Source: Trametopsis cervina
Taxonomy: Eukaryota > Basidiomycota > Agaricomycetes > Polyporales > Irpicaceae
Reading direction: 5' to 3'
NCBI GenBank assembly: GCA_022385755.1
Contig: MU278380.1
Location: 62,001 to 126,000, forward strand
DNA: 64,000 bases
Shown here: one piece after another, positions 1-11,314 of the stretch
Numbering within the stretch: position 1 is the first letter of the stretch
Layout: every line of letters starts with the position of its first letter
Made by a program: the position numbers and the translations under genes
The notes under the pieces: generated by a model
Told to the model about the DNA's origin: nothing
Seen by the model: the letters and a program-made list of their open reading frames with translations, nothing else
The model's database searches: none

Positions 1-1714
1 TCGCGGGAGTGAAGGTCTAGTACTAGACGAGCTACGGTTTTGAAGAGTCAATTCGATCCTTTCAATAAAACTCTGCTTCGTCAAAGATTCGAACCGTGAG
101 TTTGCAATCAGCGTATTTCGAAACAGGATGGTTTGGCTAGCGTTCACCTTTTGTTCGCTTGAACGTTGGGACCATTGCTGGTTCTCACCTAACGAAGTGG
201 CTCGTGTGTGTGGCACATGAAGTTGAATGTCTTCGCTTGTCTCGTCCAGCGAGCGGCCGTATCCCCACCCTGCGCGAGAGTTCAAGCTAGCCATCAGCGA
301 GTTCGTGTACAGCTTTGGCAAAGGCAGGTTGAAGACAACATGCAACGCCGTGGGCTGCAGTGGACATGTGAGACTTCATTCGACTTGGATTTCAACGTCA
401 CACTTACTGTTGCTAAGAAACAGATGAGGTCGACGATGGCACATATTGCTGTCACCATCCCTGTCTGCACAGTCACTACACAAGACACCAATGAACATGT
501 GTCAGATGCTGAGGGATGCACACCTACGTCGCATAAGGCGCGTTATCGCGGCGTCCGTGCTGGCGAAGCCTGTTTTGTGTTTTTGCTAAGAGGTATCAAT
601 GGTCAGCACTCCATATCAGATAGCACATTACAGCCAAGTTTACCAGATGCCAAACCAGCGTGATTGTGATGATCGTATCCGTAAGAGCTGAGAAAACCAG
701 CCAGATAATGACAACCACTTGGAATCTTTGAAATTGCATGTACGCCGGGACGCTAGGAAATGTGAGTCTTTCGATTGACCGTCCCGCAAAGTGGAAATGA
801 AGCTGACTCACATCGTTATAGCGATTCCGCTTCCCAGCCCACCACCTGTGTATTTTTGTCAAATGGCTTCAGAAGTCGAATCTCTGACCGGTGGAAGCAT
901 ACATACACCACTGGCATACCGAACAGAATACTATCAGAAGCACGAGTGGCCAGCTTTTGGTAAGAACCTTAATACGCCAGGCGAAAAATAACTGCACAAA
1001 AAGCGCAATGATACCCTTCCTCCTCGTTGAGTTCGATAGCAACGTCATCAGGAATATGGATGCGCTTACCGTCATCGCAGGATCTAACAGGTTCGCAGCC
1101 AGTTCAATCTTGAGAACTCTATACTGAACCATGGCATACACGTACCTGCCGCAGATACTAAACATGGTTCGGTCAGCGTCCTGCCGTACCATCGTGAGAC
1201 AGATTGAACGCTTACACCAGCTGGCGAATGCCAATGCGCGTTGGTTCCCTAAAGATACGCGAGTGGATTGAATGATACTTCGTATGCATTACACCTCAGC
1301 TCACCATGATGTCTGATCAGAGGGATGTAGACGAGCGCGACGTCGTACGCACAATTCAGAGAATCACACAGGAAAAGAATCATGACCTATTTTTCGGGGT
1401 CGGTACGCCTGCTCATCAACTTCCAGGAAGGGGGAAAACGTCACTGACAAAAATTTTCATCCGGAGCTTGTCTCTACAGAAATCGCTACTGTCAGTCTGA
1501 ACTATACAACCGTTGACGGCCGTCGCTCACTCAGTGTACACGGTGAAATACAGGAACGTCTGCATGATCATCACACCGTAGAGCACGACATTGAACGTGG
1601 TGCCGATGAAAATAGGGCCCCATCTAACCGAAAAGATGCTTGTGAGTCTCAACCATACAACATCATGAGAATGCGCAAACTCGTTACTGACATTACCTTC
1701 TCAAGGGAGGACAT
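1..1714 (-). CDS. DUF6534-family multi-pass membrane protein, 3' end outside window
   Basis: Function unknown; members of this large Agaricomycete family are predicted seven-helix plasma-membrane proteins. Read on the minus strand, the pieces are MSSLEK, then (after an intron) GPIFIGTTFNVVLYGVMIMQ, LFLCDSLNCAYDVALVYIPL, NLLDPAMT, VQLFFAWRIKVLTKSW, FQRFQVVVIIWLVFSALTDT, VQTGMVTAICAIVDLICFLA and finally VVFNLPLPKLYTNSLMASLN. These occur in the order expected for the family (start helix, D-P-A-M/F-A-W core, C-terminal P-L-x-K-L-Y-x-N-S-L motif). After that motif an open tail of about 100 residues continues without a stop to base 1, so the 3' end is missing. The start at 1714 is chosen because ATG TCC TCC CTT GAG AAG is followed by a good donor. 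One intron appears to use a GTCAGT donor. At least six introns are needed; the junction near 1130-1235 could not be resolved cleanly. Confidence 0.8.
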
Positions 1715-3973
1715 GAGCCAAGGCTCGGCCTTTGCAATTCAGCCCGAGACACTCTGGGCACTGGAAGATGTGTAAAGGTAGGGCGTCAGGACGGCGGAGG
1801 CCGCACAAAGCTCCAGGACTTATAGATACCCACGCCGAGAATGCGTAACGCTGCCTGACAAGGTTTCTCCGCGGCGGGGTGACAGCTTTCCCATCAACCC
1901 TTACCGAACCTATCAAAGCCCCACGAACTACTGGCAGCAGCTTCTGCTATGGAACTGAACTACAGAGCAGTGCGTTCAATCGTCCAGTCAAGCTCCAAGG
2001 AGCTAGACAGCGCGATAGCGTTTTGTAACTGCCGCTCAAGTGAGCGATAGCTGCTGTCGCACTAATCTCGATCTTGAAGTGCGCCATTTCATGTCATCGA
2101 CGGTCCGTCGGGCGCCATAGCATGCGCAATGGCACTTAAACTCGCCACACGATGGGCTTTCTCAAGAACAAATACGCAGGTCTCTGAACGTCATACAGTT
2201 AATACGAGAAGATATGCTCATATGGTTCGCCCCGCGAAGGATTCGGGTACTGATAAGAAGGCTAGCCCAACGCACTGCTTGACGGAACCTTGCTTGTGTG
2301 AGAGTGAGCACCGTCCAACTCGCTTCTCACCTGTACAGTCGCGAGCACGCCGATGGCATCCGTCATGCAAACTCCGGTACGCTGAGTTTTCACAACGACA
2401 CTCAGATGATCTGATACAGATTGACATGATATTTTGGCAGGTCCGTCAATCCTTCGAAAGACGCCTGTGCCACCACGCCTCAATATCCTCAACACAGTAT
2501 ATTTGTCAAATGTCAGTGCTGACGTAGTCGTCTTCGTGTATGAAGCATTGAGACTGACCTTTGACAAGTATAGTTGCTTCGTCCAACATCGGCGGCAGAG
2601 CGAGCTCCAAGACGGATTCCTCATCTAAGCTCCGCAACTTGAACGATCACGTTGGCCAATAGATGCTTCTCACTTGTTCCAGTCACGGAGCGCAGGGGTA
2701 TCTTGTGATCAAGATCTGTGGGATGTTCAAGCCTCTGCTTCACCCTGCTCGCGGGCGCGGGGGAAGCTCATATTCTTGGAGCCGGCCCATAGCAAACGAA
2801 GCACCAGGCCGTTCGGTGAGTAAGACTTCGGAAAGATTTCTTTCGCTGGCGGCTGAGCGCCATGAAAAGCCCCCGTGGCGCTGAGCCACGCCCGTGCATT
2901 CCTGTTTCACGCGGACCAGTTTCAGCACCATCGCAAAAGAAGCAGAGAGCGTCAGATTCTACATTTCACTTCGCGGTTACACGGTCTGTCCGGAAAGCTT
3001 CTGGGTATCGCAGCGCTGCAAGCCTCCATGGGACCGTTCTGCGCAAGACAATTGATACAATGGAGCACTAACCGTCCGTTCATTAATCACCAAAACTTGT
3101 TCGTGCGTCGTACTGAACTTTGTCTACGGGCAAGCGGCGCTCAACGTCTTACAATAGCATAAGTACACTTCTAGGGAAACGTGGCTAGGTCTCGCCGTGG
3201 TTCCTTTGTTACGTAGATAGACAGCGCACCTCACATCTTACAAATTTACGGTCGGATTGACTCCACGGATGTTTGGTATCTTCCTGCTATGCAACGAGTG
3301 AGTGCTACCGCTCGCTCAATGATTGTGGTTGCATTATTGAAAAAAAAAAAGATTACTGTGTCTACACGACATTACGGTATGAACTTTGTACAGACCTCTG
3401 CATGTGTATTGTTTAAATGGCGGTGAGTACCTATATCCGCACTGAATTTCCGGTCTATGAACATCCTGCCTTGCAATGCATGGTTCTAATCGTCAATATA
3501 GATTACCACCCTCATGGCTTGCAGCTCAGCCTGTGTCTATCTTGTTACTGCGGTAAGCCGTGTGCTCCGGTCATACGAGCCATATCAGCGACCTTCCGAT
3601 AAACTACTGCTCGATCAGCCGGGAAGTCCCACATTATTCGCTGCTGAACCTTTGTTCTTGAGATACAGCTTCCCCGCCATAAGCAAATACAGCAGTTGAA
3701 CTGTCATAACCAGACTTTTAGGTCGCGAAAGAAAGGAGTTAGTGGGCAGTCACTCTTCTCCCCGAGACTGCGTGGAACTTCGGCTGGACAGACACACGTT
3801 ACGGACGACCGTGCGCCGGAAGTCTTAGTGCCTGAATGTTCCTTCATCCTCAAGTGTAAATAGTTGCATGACCATATTCATTTCTTTGACAACAAGTGTA
3901 CAATAATAGAACAGTTCCGACATATTCAACAGTATGAGCCCCTTTTCATGTATCCCATTCCAACTGAAAGAAT
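1715..3973. other. Gene-free stretch
   Basis: Only short open frames without recognisable domains or intron-linked continuity. It holds an 11-A run at 3340-3350. I see no tRNA, transposon protein or long repeat. It separates the 5' end of the DUF6534 gene from the 3' end of the GMC oxidoreductase, so it should contain the promoter of the former, but no convincing TATA box was found. Confidence 0.5.
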
Positions 3974-6900
3974 TCAAAGCTTCAGATTGCCCTTGATGAG
4001 GTCGGCAGCTAAAAGGTAAGTGGTCAATGAAAGGCACTTGCGAGAGGCGCACAACAGGCACTCACCCAGCTCGGCGATACCGTACACGGTACCTAAAATG
4101 CGAATAATCAGCATCACGGACGAACGTGAGACATGAACTTTCCTACCTTGCGGGTGACCAGAGAAGTGGAGAGGTACAATAGACAAGTCAACAACACGAA
4201 GGTTCTCAGTGCCGTAGACCTGAAGATGTGGATGAGGACCAAGTTACGGGACAATACATGGGTGACTTTTACCTTCAAATGGTTATCAACAACACCATCC
4301 TTCTCTCGGGGAAGCATAGAACATGTGCTGCTCGTGTCTAGAGCACAATCGTAAACGTCAACCGCCAGATGCAAGGGGAACAGAAGATCTAGACTCACGC
4401 CATATCGTTCCGAACGTCTGACCCAGGAAGCCTGTTGACACAGATCCATGAGCCATGAGAAACAGGCTTGGAAAACCTACGTATTACATACCACTGATTT
4501 GCTCGTCGCTCTCAACAGCGGGGCCAGGAATAATTTCGTGCGCTAAGGAACGAAGTTTCAGCATCTGAATACAAAGAGGTGTATGAGCTTACAGATGAAG
4601 TCCTTGATGGCAGGGGTCTCGATCAGCTTGCGGCTCATCTTGAACTGCTCCTTCAGAATGTCAAAGTCTGGCGTATGGCATCAGACTATATATGTGGAAG
4701 AGTTCGCCATAGATACGGACCGACGGACTGTTCGAAGTAGTGCGGGTCAATCTCAGCGGGTTCCTTGGGGTCGCTCGAGGTAACGTGCTTGGGGAAATAT
4801 TAGCTGTAGTTCAAAACAGGCAGATCATTGTGCTCACAATAGTTCCTCTGGAGAATGGGTGCTGCAAGCCGGAGAAGGCAGTAAGGTACTTCTTACCAGG
4901 CGCAATCGGAACTAATACAAATGTCAATTGCGAGCCTATTACAAGGCACAATGACTTACTGGGAAGACCCATCAAACCCGGAGCGAGGAGGAACTCGCAG
5001 CCTGGCGCGGCCTTGCCAGTGCCAGGCTGCAATCGGTCCAGCTGAATCTTGTATTGATCAAGCAGACCAGGGGACACTTTGCTCTTGTCCAAAGCAGCCA
5101 CTGACGCCTTCGCTTGCTCATACAAATCCTTTGCCTTCGGCGTGACAGCCTCCAGAGGGACGAAAGACGTGTTGATGCAACCCATGGCAAAGGAGCCCTT
5201 GCCCTGCTTGCTGAAGAACAAGACACCGATTAGAAGGTAACCGCTTCAAAAGGTGACGAGACGCACTATAGCTCAAGTTGTGCTTCCTTAACAGACTCAT
5301 CGCGGGTCTGGTCGAAAGTGGGCCAAACAGCACCCTCCTTCAACTCTGCGGAGAAATGTTAGCGAAGGCAGCGTGAAGGTTTAATTTACACGTACCAACA
5401 GCTGCGACAGACAGAATATGGTCCTGCATGTTCTCTCCGACGCCGGGAAGCTCAAGCTTCACTGGGATCTTAGCGTTCTCAAGGACCTCCTTGCGGCCGA
5501 TACCAGATCGCTCAAGGACGACCGGCGACGACAGTGCACTGTGGGAATAATGAGTGACATGAATACGCTGAGCAATACGACAGCCCTTACCCAGCCGAGA
5601 GGATGACTTCTTTCTTCGCCTTGACCAGATAAGTCTTCTCGCCATGTGTGATCTCCACTGCCGTAGCTACAAGGTTGCCATTGGCAGCCTTGGTAGTCTC
5701 TACACGGTTGGCATGCGCATTGACGAGCACCTTCAGGTTCGACCTTTCCTTGTTCGGTACGTAGTACGCCTAGAGCGCGCATTTGTAAATTACACTTATG
5801 ACAGGAAGACTAAAGATAGTGTACCGAGGCAGAGTATGTTCGGCTGAATTTCTCTGGATGATAAGTGTTAATCGAGAAGTAAGCACCGGTGGTCTGTTAT
5901 CGCTATCAGCAGAGACTAAGGATGATTGCGCCCAGTACATACGTCGCCAGAATACTAAGGGAAATGATCAGTATACATTTCCTGTGCATCAAAAGAAAGA
6001 AATAACTCACGGGACTCTTTGCCTTGGGGAAACCAACATCGAAGAAGGCCTATGATAGTCGCCAATAAGACATTTGTTCACTCGCAAAATAGAAGTTATC
6101 GCACCTGTTGCAAATGCTTCTCAAGCTCGCTGACTACAAGTGGGTATGAAAGATGGAGAGGACCTAAATCGCGCGCTTTAGTTGTTGTATCAGCCATCAT
6201 ATGATCTCCGTACCATCACGGCCGACGTCCCAGTCTGAAAGAGGAATGTTCAAGATCTTCTGGGTTTCAGCCGGAGGGTCAACAAATCTGCATGATATAT
6301 GAACGGCGATTCCTATGCAGTTCATTAATGTGCTCACCCCTCGGCCTTCTTGATATACTTGTGAAGTGTTTTAAAATTCCATCCGGCATTGCCGAGTCTT
6401 TCGAAGTCTACAGACGCGCCATCTTAGCATATGCAGCAGAGGAATGATGATCGGGGATCTTCACCGTCGACTTCCTCCGCGGGAGGGCGCTGCCAGACCA
6501 TGAAGTTCAGACCACTGGAGCCACCAAGACCCCGTCCACTGAATGTGGTATTAGCGTACTTATGTCCAAGGAGCTACTAAACAGACATACCGGGACCACA
6601 AAATTTGCCTATCGGCAAGAGCCTTCTGCTTGGTCTGCAGGCATGGTCAACATATGATTCTGCGAACAGCTAGTGAACTCTTACGGTCATGTGGGCCCAG
6701 TCGTAGTTGGCATTACCAAGGTTTTCGCCATACACACCAGTTCGCACTAAACATTGACTAAGACACATATGGCCCTCAGCATTCTTAATGAACTTACAGA
6801 TGGACGCGTCGTCGAGGTTGGCATCACCACCTTCGAGGACAACTACAGAGACATTCGGGTCTTCGCTCAGACGAGCGGCGAGTACAAGACCAGCTGTCCC

Positions 6901-7015
6901 ACCACCTAAAAAGTCATGACACTCGGTAAAAGCGCAATGAGGACAGATGAATCCGCGTACCGACAATGACATAGTCGAAGTCCTGGCTAACAATCTGGTC
7001 TACAGGAGTGAGCAT
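3974..7015 (-). CDS. GMC oxidoreductase (AA3 family, FAD-dependent alcohol/sugar oxidase or dehydrogenase)
   Basis: FAD enzyme of the glucose-methanol-choline superfamily; in wood- and litter-decay fungi such enzymes oxidise alcohols or sugars and supply H2O2 or reduce quinones. Visible motifs in order: N-terminal FDYVIVGGGTAGLVLAARLS with the dinucleotide-binding GGGTAG, VVVLEGG, GRGLGGSSGLNFMVWQRPPA (GMC signature 1), YYVPNKERSNLKVLVNAHA, the signature-2 area VVLERSGIG followed by PVKLELPGVGENMQDH, and HYFEQ. Near the C-terminus, splicing three short exons gives GTIWHTSSTCSMLP, restoring the catalytic His, then LRVVDLSIVPLHFSGHPQ with the second active-site His, ending AADLIKGNLKL. No N-terminal signal peptide is visible, unlike secreted aryl-alcohol oxidases, so it may be intracellular. 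It is unusually intron-rich (more than ten introns). The exact AA3 subfamily and substrate cannot be read from the sequence. Confidence 0.88.
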
Positions 7016-7084
7016 AGTTTGAAGAGTATGAGGAGATAGCGGCTTGTATGTGATACGTGATGAGCATGGCTGCGTAGGACAGTT

Positions 7085-7093
7085 CTTATATAT
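7085..7093 (-). promoter_or_regulatory. TATA-like element upstream of the GMC oxidoreductase
   Basis: An ATATATAAG-type sequence on the minus strand lies about 70-80 bp upstream of the start codon at 7015, the distance usual for a fungal TATA box. Confidence 0.4.
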
Positions 7094-8662
7094 CTAGTCC
7101 GTGGTAGTGGACTGGTTGCTGCTCATTTGAGAAGGCCCGGTGAATGTGATCGAGCCCGACCAAGATCAAGGGTGGCTCGTATGCTGACCCGCCAAACGTT
7201 GTGCACCAGAAGCGTCTCTAATTCGCAGCGATGATAAGGTTACCTTCACTTTGGGCCGGCTAACGTGAAGACCACGCATGTAGAAGAGCACAGTAGAAAC
7301 ATCATGATGAGTTGTTAGGGCCAATCGCCTAATGAAGTTATGTATCTTCGTAACGTACAAGATTGAATGCCCTTCCGCGCCAGGAATGTCTCGTCAGACA
7401 CCAGTCCATGTCCAGAAGCTGATCAATCATTCAGCGCTGCCTAGATAGCTCCCGACGGGTGGTCTCTGCGGTTGACTTCTCTCAGTTGTTGATGGTCCTG
7501 GCGTGAGGCACAGGGCAGTAAAATGATCAGTTGCTGTAATGCTTCAATGTTGGACAGATGCAACCCAGTCCTTCCGAGGCAAAAATTGTGACAGTCGGAT
7601 GTCCTATGTGCAGACTGAAGGTTGCCGCAATGTTCCGCGGAAGATATTGAAGGGACTGATGTTCTCGCATCTGAGCCCACTGGGCAAAACTAAATGCTAC
7701 GTAACATCAGTTGTCGGGTTTATTGCTGCGAAGGTAGCTGACGAAAAACACACATACCCGAGAAACCACTTTGCTAGGACTAACCTTCCTTCCGGGTGTT
7801 ACTTTCAACTTGATGTATAGCAAAATCATTCCTGGTGCTCCGCAGGTGATCTTCGATCTACGTGGGGAGGCAACACACTCCGGTCCTCGTAGTGCTATGG
7901 TAGCGCGGAAAAACGGCACATTGCGTTGGAGATGCGAAGAGGCACTGACAGCCTGTGTAATGCGCCGCCGTCCCTGCCGTGTCATCGCGCATCGGATGCT
8001 GATCCCAAGAGCTTTGTGTCGGCACCATATGCCCACAGTAGATGTGCGCACCATACAGCTCAAGAGATATCTTGATGGAACACATTGTATCTGCCATCTC
8101 ATCGCATACGCCGTTGAAGCTCTATGTCTTATGGTTATTGCGCACGATTAGCCAGCGAACTGGGAAAGACGCTCACCTTCATCCTCTTCTGCATGATATT
8201 TCAGTCAATCATCTAACCATAACTTGCGAACCCTGAGCCTCGTGTAGGGTCCAAAAGCACTACATAGGTTACCCAGACATAGACTAGGTCAGGGGTTGAA
8301 TTTTCCGAATTGCGCTGTTTTTATAAGCGAGTTGGTATAAACCGGCCAGAATGTATAACTGTCAATGCATTTGGAAGCCGTTTTCGGTCTTGGTAGAATA
8401 TGCGCAGATAGTCGGATGAGCATTGGGGCATATACAGTCTTGTCTGCATACCTTGACCTGTGATCTAGGGGGAATTGCCTCCGCGTTCAGCAACGTCGCT
8501 GAATTGTGAATCTCGTTGAACCTTCGCGTCTTGGAATGACTGGCAACACTAGCCTGGGAAATATTGAGAGCATAATTGGAATTGCATGGAATGCATTCAT
8601 TTGACGTGGAAGTAAGCGTTGAATAGCTAAGAGACACTCAACGTGTATGTTGCGTCGACTTG
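7094..8662. other. Intergenic stretch between divergent GMC and CTNNBL1 genes
   Basis: About 1.6 kb with only short unsupported open frames on both strands; none shows a domain or plausible exon chain. The stretch is the shared 5' region of two divergently transcribed genes. The only striking structure is the palindrome pair at its right end, listed separately. Confidence 0.5.
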
Positions 8663-8691
8663 GACGTCGACGTCAAAACGCGCTAGCGCGT
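8663..8691. repeat. Two adjacent perfect palindromes upstream of CTNNBL1
   Basis: GACGTCGACGTC (8663-8674) and ACGCGCTAGCGCGT (8678-8691) are each perfect palindromes, separated by 3 nt, about 85-110 bp upstream of the CTNNBL1 start codon. Such symmetric sites are typical for dimeric transcription factors; the second one contains core bases (ACGCG) resembling the fungal MluI cell-cycle box. The regulatory role is inferred from position only. Confidence 0.5.
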
Positions 8692-8774
8692 CTAAAGTTG
8701 TACCATTACGCTCACGTCTACAGGCTACAGCCAGCTGCAAGGAGCTTTCTTTACTACAACTATCCTCAACAAAC

Positions 8775-11220
8775 ATGGATATAGACAAGCTATTCAAGGT
8801 GAGGGCTGGTTTCAATGCATATCTCACTCGCTGATGATCCATTCTATGTGTAGGTACCGAAGCTGCCCGCGGGTAGTAATAAGAGGCGCATGCCTGACAA
8901 TCCTACGCCGGAGATGCTGAAGAAGATGCGATTCGATACAGCGTCTTCTGTCTCGTCTATGGCGCCGCCCCCTTTACCAAGCTCAAATAACGGGACAGCA
9001 AGCCAGAGACCGAGCGTTACAGTGGAGGATGAGGATGAGGACATGGAAGACGGTGGCAGGGACACAGACTTCGCGCCTGGGGGTGACGCAGACTACTTTG
9101 CTGAGGAGGATGACGAGGGCAGGTTTTACGGCGGTGGATTGTCAAAGGAACAGAAGGAAATACTGAATATCTTTGACAAGGATGGGGGGGAAGGCGTGAG
9201 GGAAGATGTGAGTTATTCGCCCCTACGCTGTGGTTATGCCCTAATTGCCCACAGCTAGAAGAGATGAATATCACAGCAGTGAGACGACTGCTGTTGCGCT
9301 TTGAAAGAGCCGTGAATAAGAACCAGGACCAAAGGTCAAAGCATCCGGATGACCCTACCAAGTACGTCACTGCATTCGTCTCCATACTCCTAGGAATTAA
9401 ATCCATACAGGTTCATAGACTCCGAAGCAGACCTCGATTTAGCACTCAAGGCATTACTCCCCTTGTCTCAAGCACCTGTCATCGCCTATCCAGAACTTGT
9501 CAAGTCTGGCGTAATAGAGCGACTTATTGGGCTACTAAGCCATGAGAACGCGGACATCGTTATTGACGTCGTGGAAGTCATCAACGAACTGACAGATGAG
9601 GATGTGGGAAATGAGGCCGAAGAAGATGAAGAAGAGGAGGGAAGCAGAGAAGAGGCTCTCAAGACTCTGATCGAGGGCCTGGTGGGTCTGTATGATTCTG
9701 GCATCTGTGCTTGGTTTCTCACTGTTGGATTCGTGCTAGCTCGCCAACTCTATATTGGAGTTGCTTGTGGACAACTTGAAGCGACTCAACGAAGCAGAGG
9801 AGTCCGATAGACAGGGTGTATTCCACATATTGGGTAAGCTCCATAGATGCCCTCCTTATCTCCCTAACCAATCCTCTCCAGGAATCTTTGAGAATCTTGT
9901 TGGCTACAACTCTGAGCTTTCCTCGCAGCTAGTCTCGAAAACCACCATCCTCGAGTGGCTACTCGCTCGCTTGCGGATAAAAAAACACGATGAGAATCGC
10001 GGGTATGCAGCGGAACTGCTCTCCATTCTCCTTCAGAACCACCGCGAAAACCGACTTGCACTGGGTAAGCAAAACGGTGTGGAAACTATCCTCCAGGTGC
10101 TTTCGGTATGTCTATTCCGCCCTCGCGATCCTCATTTGTCGCAGATGGACATGTTCAACTCATACGGCAGGATAGCAATACCGCAAACGGGATCCAGCAG
10201 ATGCAGAAGAGACAGAGTTCATGGAGAACGTGTTTGACACGCTATGTTCTGCTCTGGGAGAACCTGAGATCAAGCAGCTGTTCCTCGACAGCGAGGGTGT
10301 GGACCTGATGGTCCTAATGCTGAAGTATGACATGTGTCCCCCTTGGTATGGCGTAGTTTTGACACTGACATCTGGCTGTCCGCAGAGATAAGATGCAGCC
10401 CAGATCAAGAGCCATCAAGACTCTTGACCATGCCATGTCAGGACCTGCAGGCACAGCGTGCTGTGAGACTTTCGTTGCTGCGCTTGGGCTTAGTAACCTC
10501 TTCTCAACATTCATGGGCAAGGTCTGTACCTGTATCTTGACGTGTGTCGGTAGTTTTGTGAACTGACTTACACCTGTCAGGCCTCGAAAAAGAACGCGAC
10601 GCAGACAGAAGACGTGTCGCACACCCTTGGAATAGTCTCGTCGTTGTTTACCAATCTCGACTCGGAGTCCGTTTCGCGAATACGGTTGTTGGCCAAGTTT
10701 GTGGAAAACACATACGAGAAGGCAGACAAGCTACTCGAGATCAGAGATGCGGCCCAGGGACGACTGTCCCAAGTAGAGAAGGAGATCGCTAATGAGAAAC
10801 AGGTACGGTTTCGAACTTCAGCCTAGAGCTATTATCTAATCCCAGATCGCAGGAACTTGAGGCGGAGGGAGAACAAGTTGACTCAGAGATGGAGGATCTG
10901 TGGTATTTACGCCGCCTGGATGGTGGACTCTTCACTCTACAAACAGTTGACTATATCCTTGCATGGCTAGCCATGGAGGACGATGGGGTATGCCTCACCA
11001 TCTTCAGATGGCGAACCTGTTCAGCTTACCCTTAGTTTCCCAGATCCAAGCTCACCTCCAGCAAATGCTGAACAGAAAAAACAAGTCCTTCAAGGACATC
11101 GTGAAGACGTTGCGTATCTACCAAGCAAACGTCGACACGGACGAGTCCGCTCAACAAGCAGGCGAAATGACACAAAAAGAGATCCTACAACACCTCATCG
11201 ATTTCCTCGACGCATGCTAG
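8775..11220 (+). CDS. CTNNBL1: Beta-catenin-like protein 1 (CTNNBL1), spliceosome-associated armadillo protein
   Basis: Orthologue of CTNNBL1, a nuclear armadillo-repeat protein that binds the Prp19/CDC5L complex of the spliceosome. It begins MDIDKLFK, splices to VPKLPAGSNKRRMPDNPTPE, then a low-complexity acidic stretch, then EEMNITAVRRLLLRFERAVN, characteristic of the family's N-terminal cap domain. Armadillo-type helices follow, for instance LDLALKALLPLSQAPVIAYP, ILELLVDNLKRLNEAEESDR and LLSILLQNHRENRLALGKQN. The last exon ends HLIDFLDAC. An acidic loop EDEEEEG follows one of the repeats. About eleven short introns are required; length is close to the roughly 560 residues usual for the family. 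The basic NKRR near the N-terminus could act in nuclear import. Its 3' end lies only 94 bp from the 3' end of UTP15 on the opposite strand. Confidence 0.92.
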
Positions 11221-11314
11221 CATTGCCGACCTGCGATGTGGAATATAGCACGGTTTATATGACTGTACATTACTTTCGGGGGCATGACATCCTATTAATG
11301 CTACTGCGCGCAAG

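Noticed and set aside
208..663. 151-codon plus-strand frame
   Set aside because: Lies over the minus-strand DUF6534 exons and has no domain.
2129..2527. 132-codon plus-strand frame
   Set aside because: No recognised similarity, no exon partners, and composition like non-coding flank.
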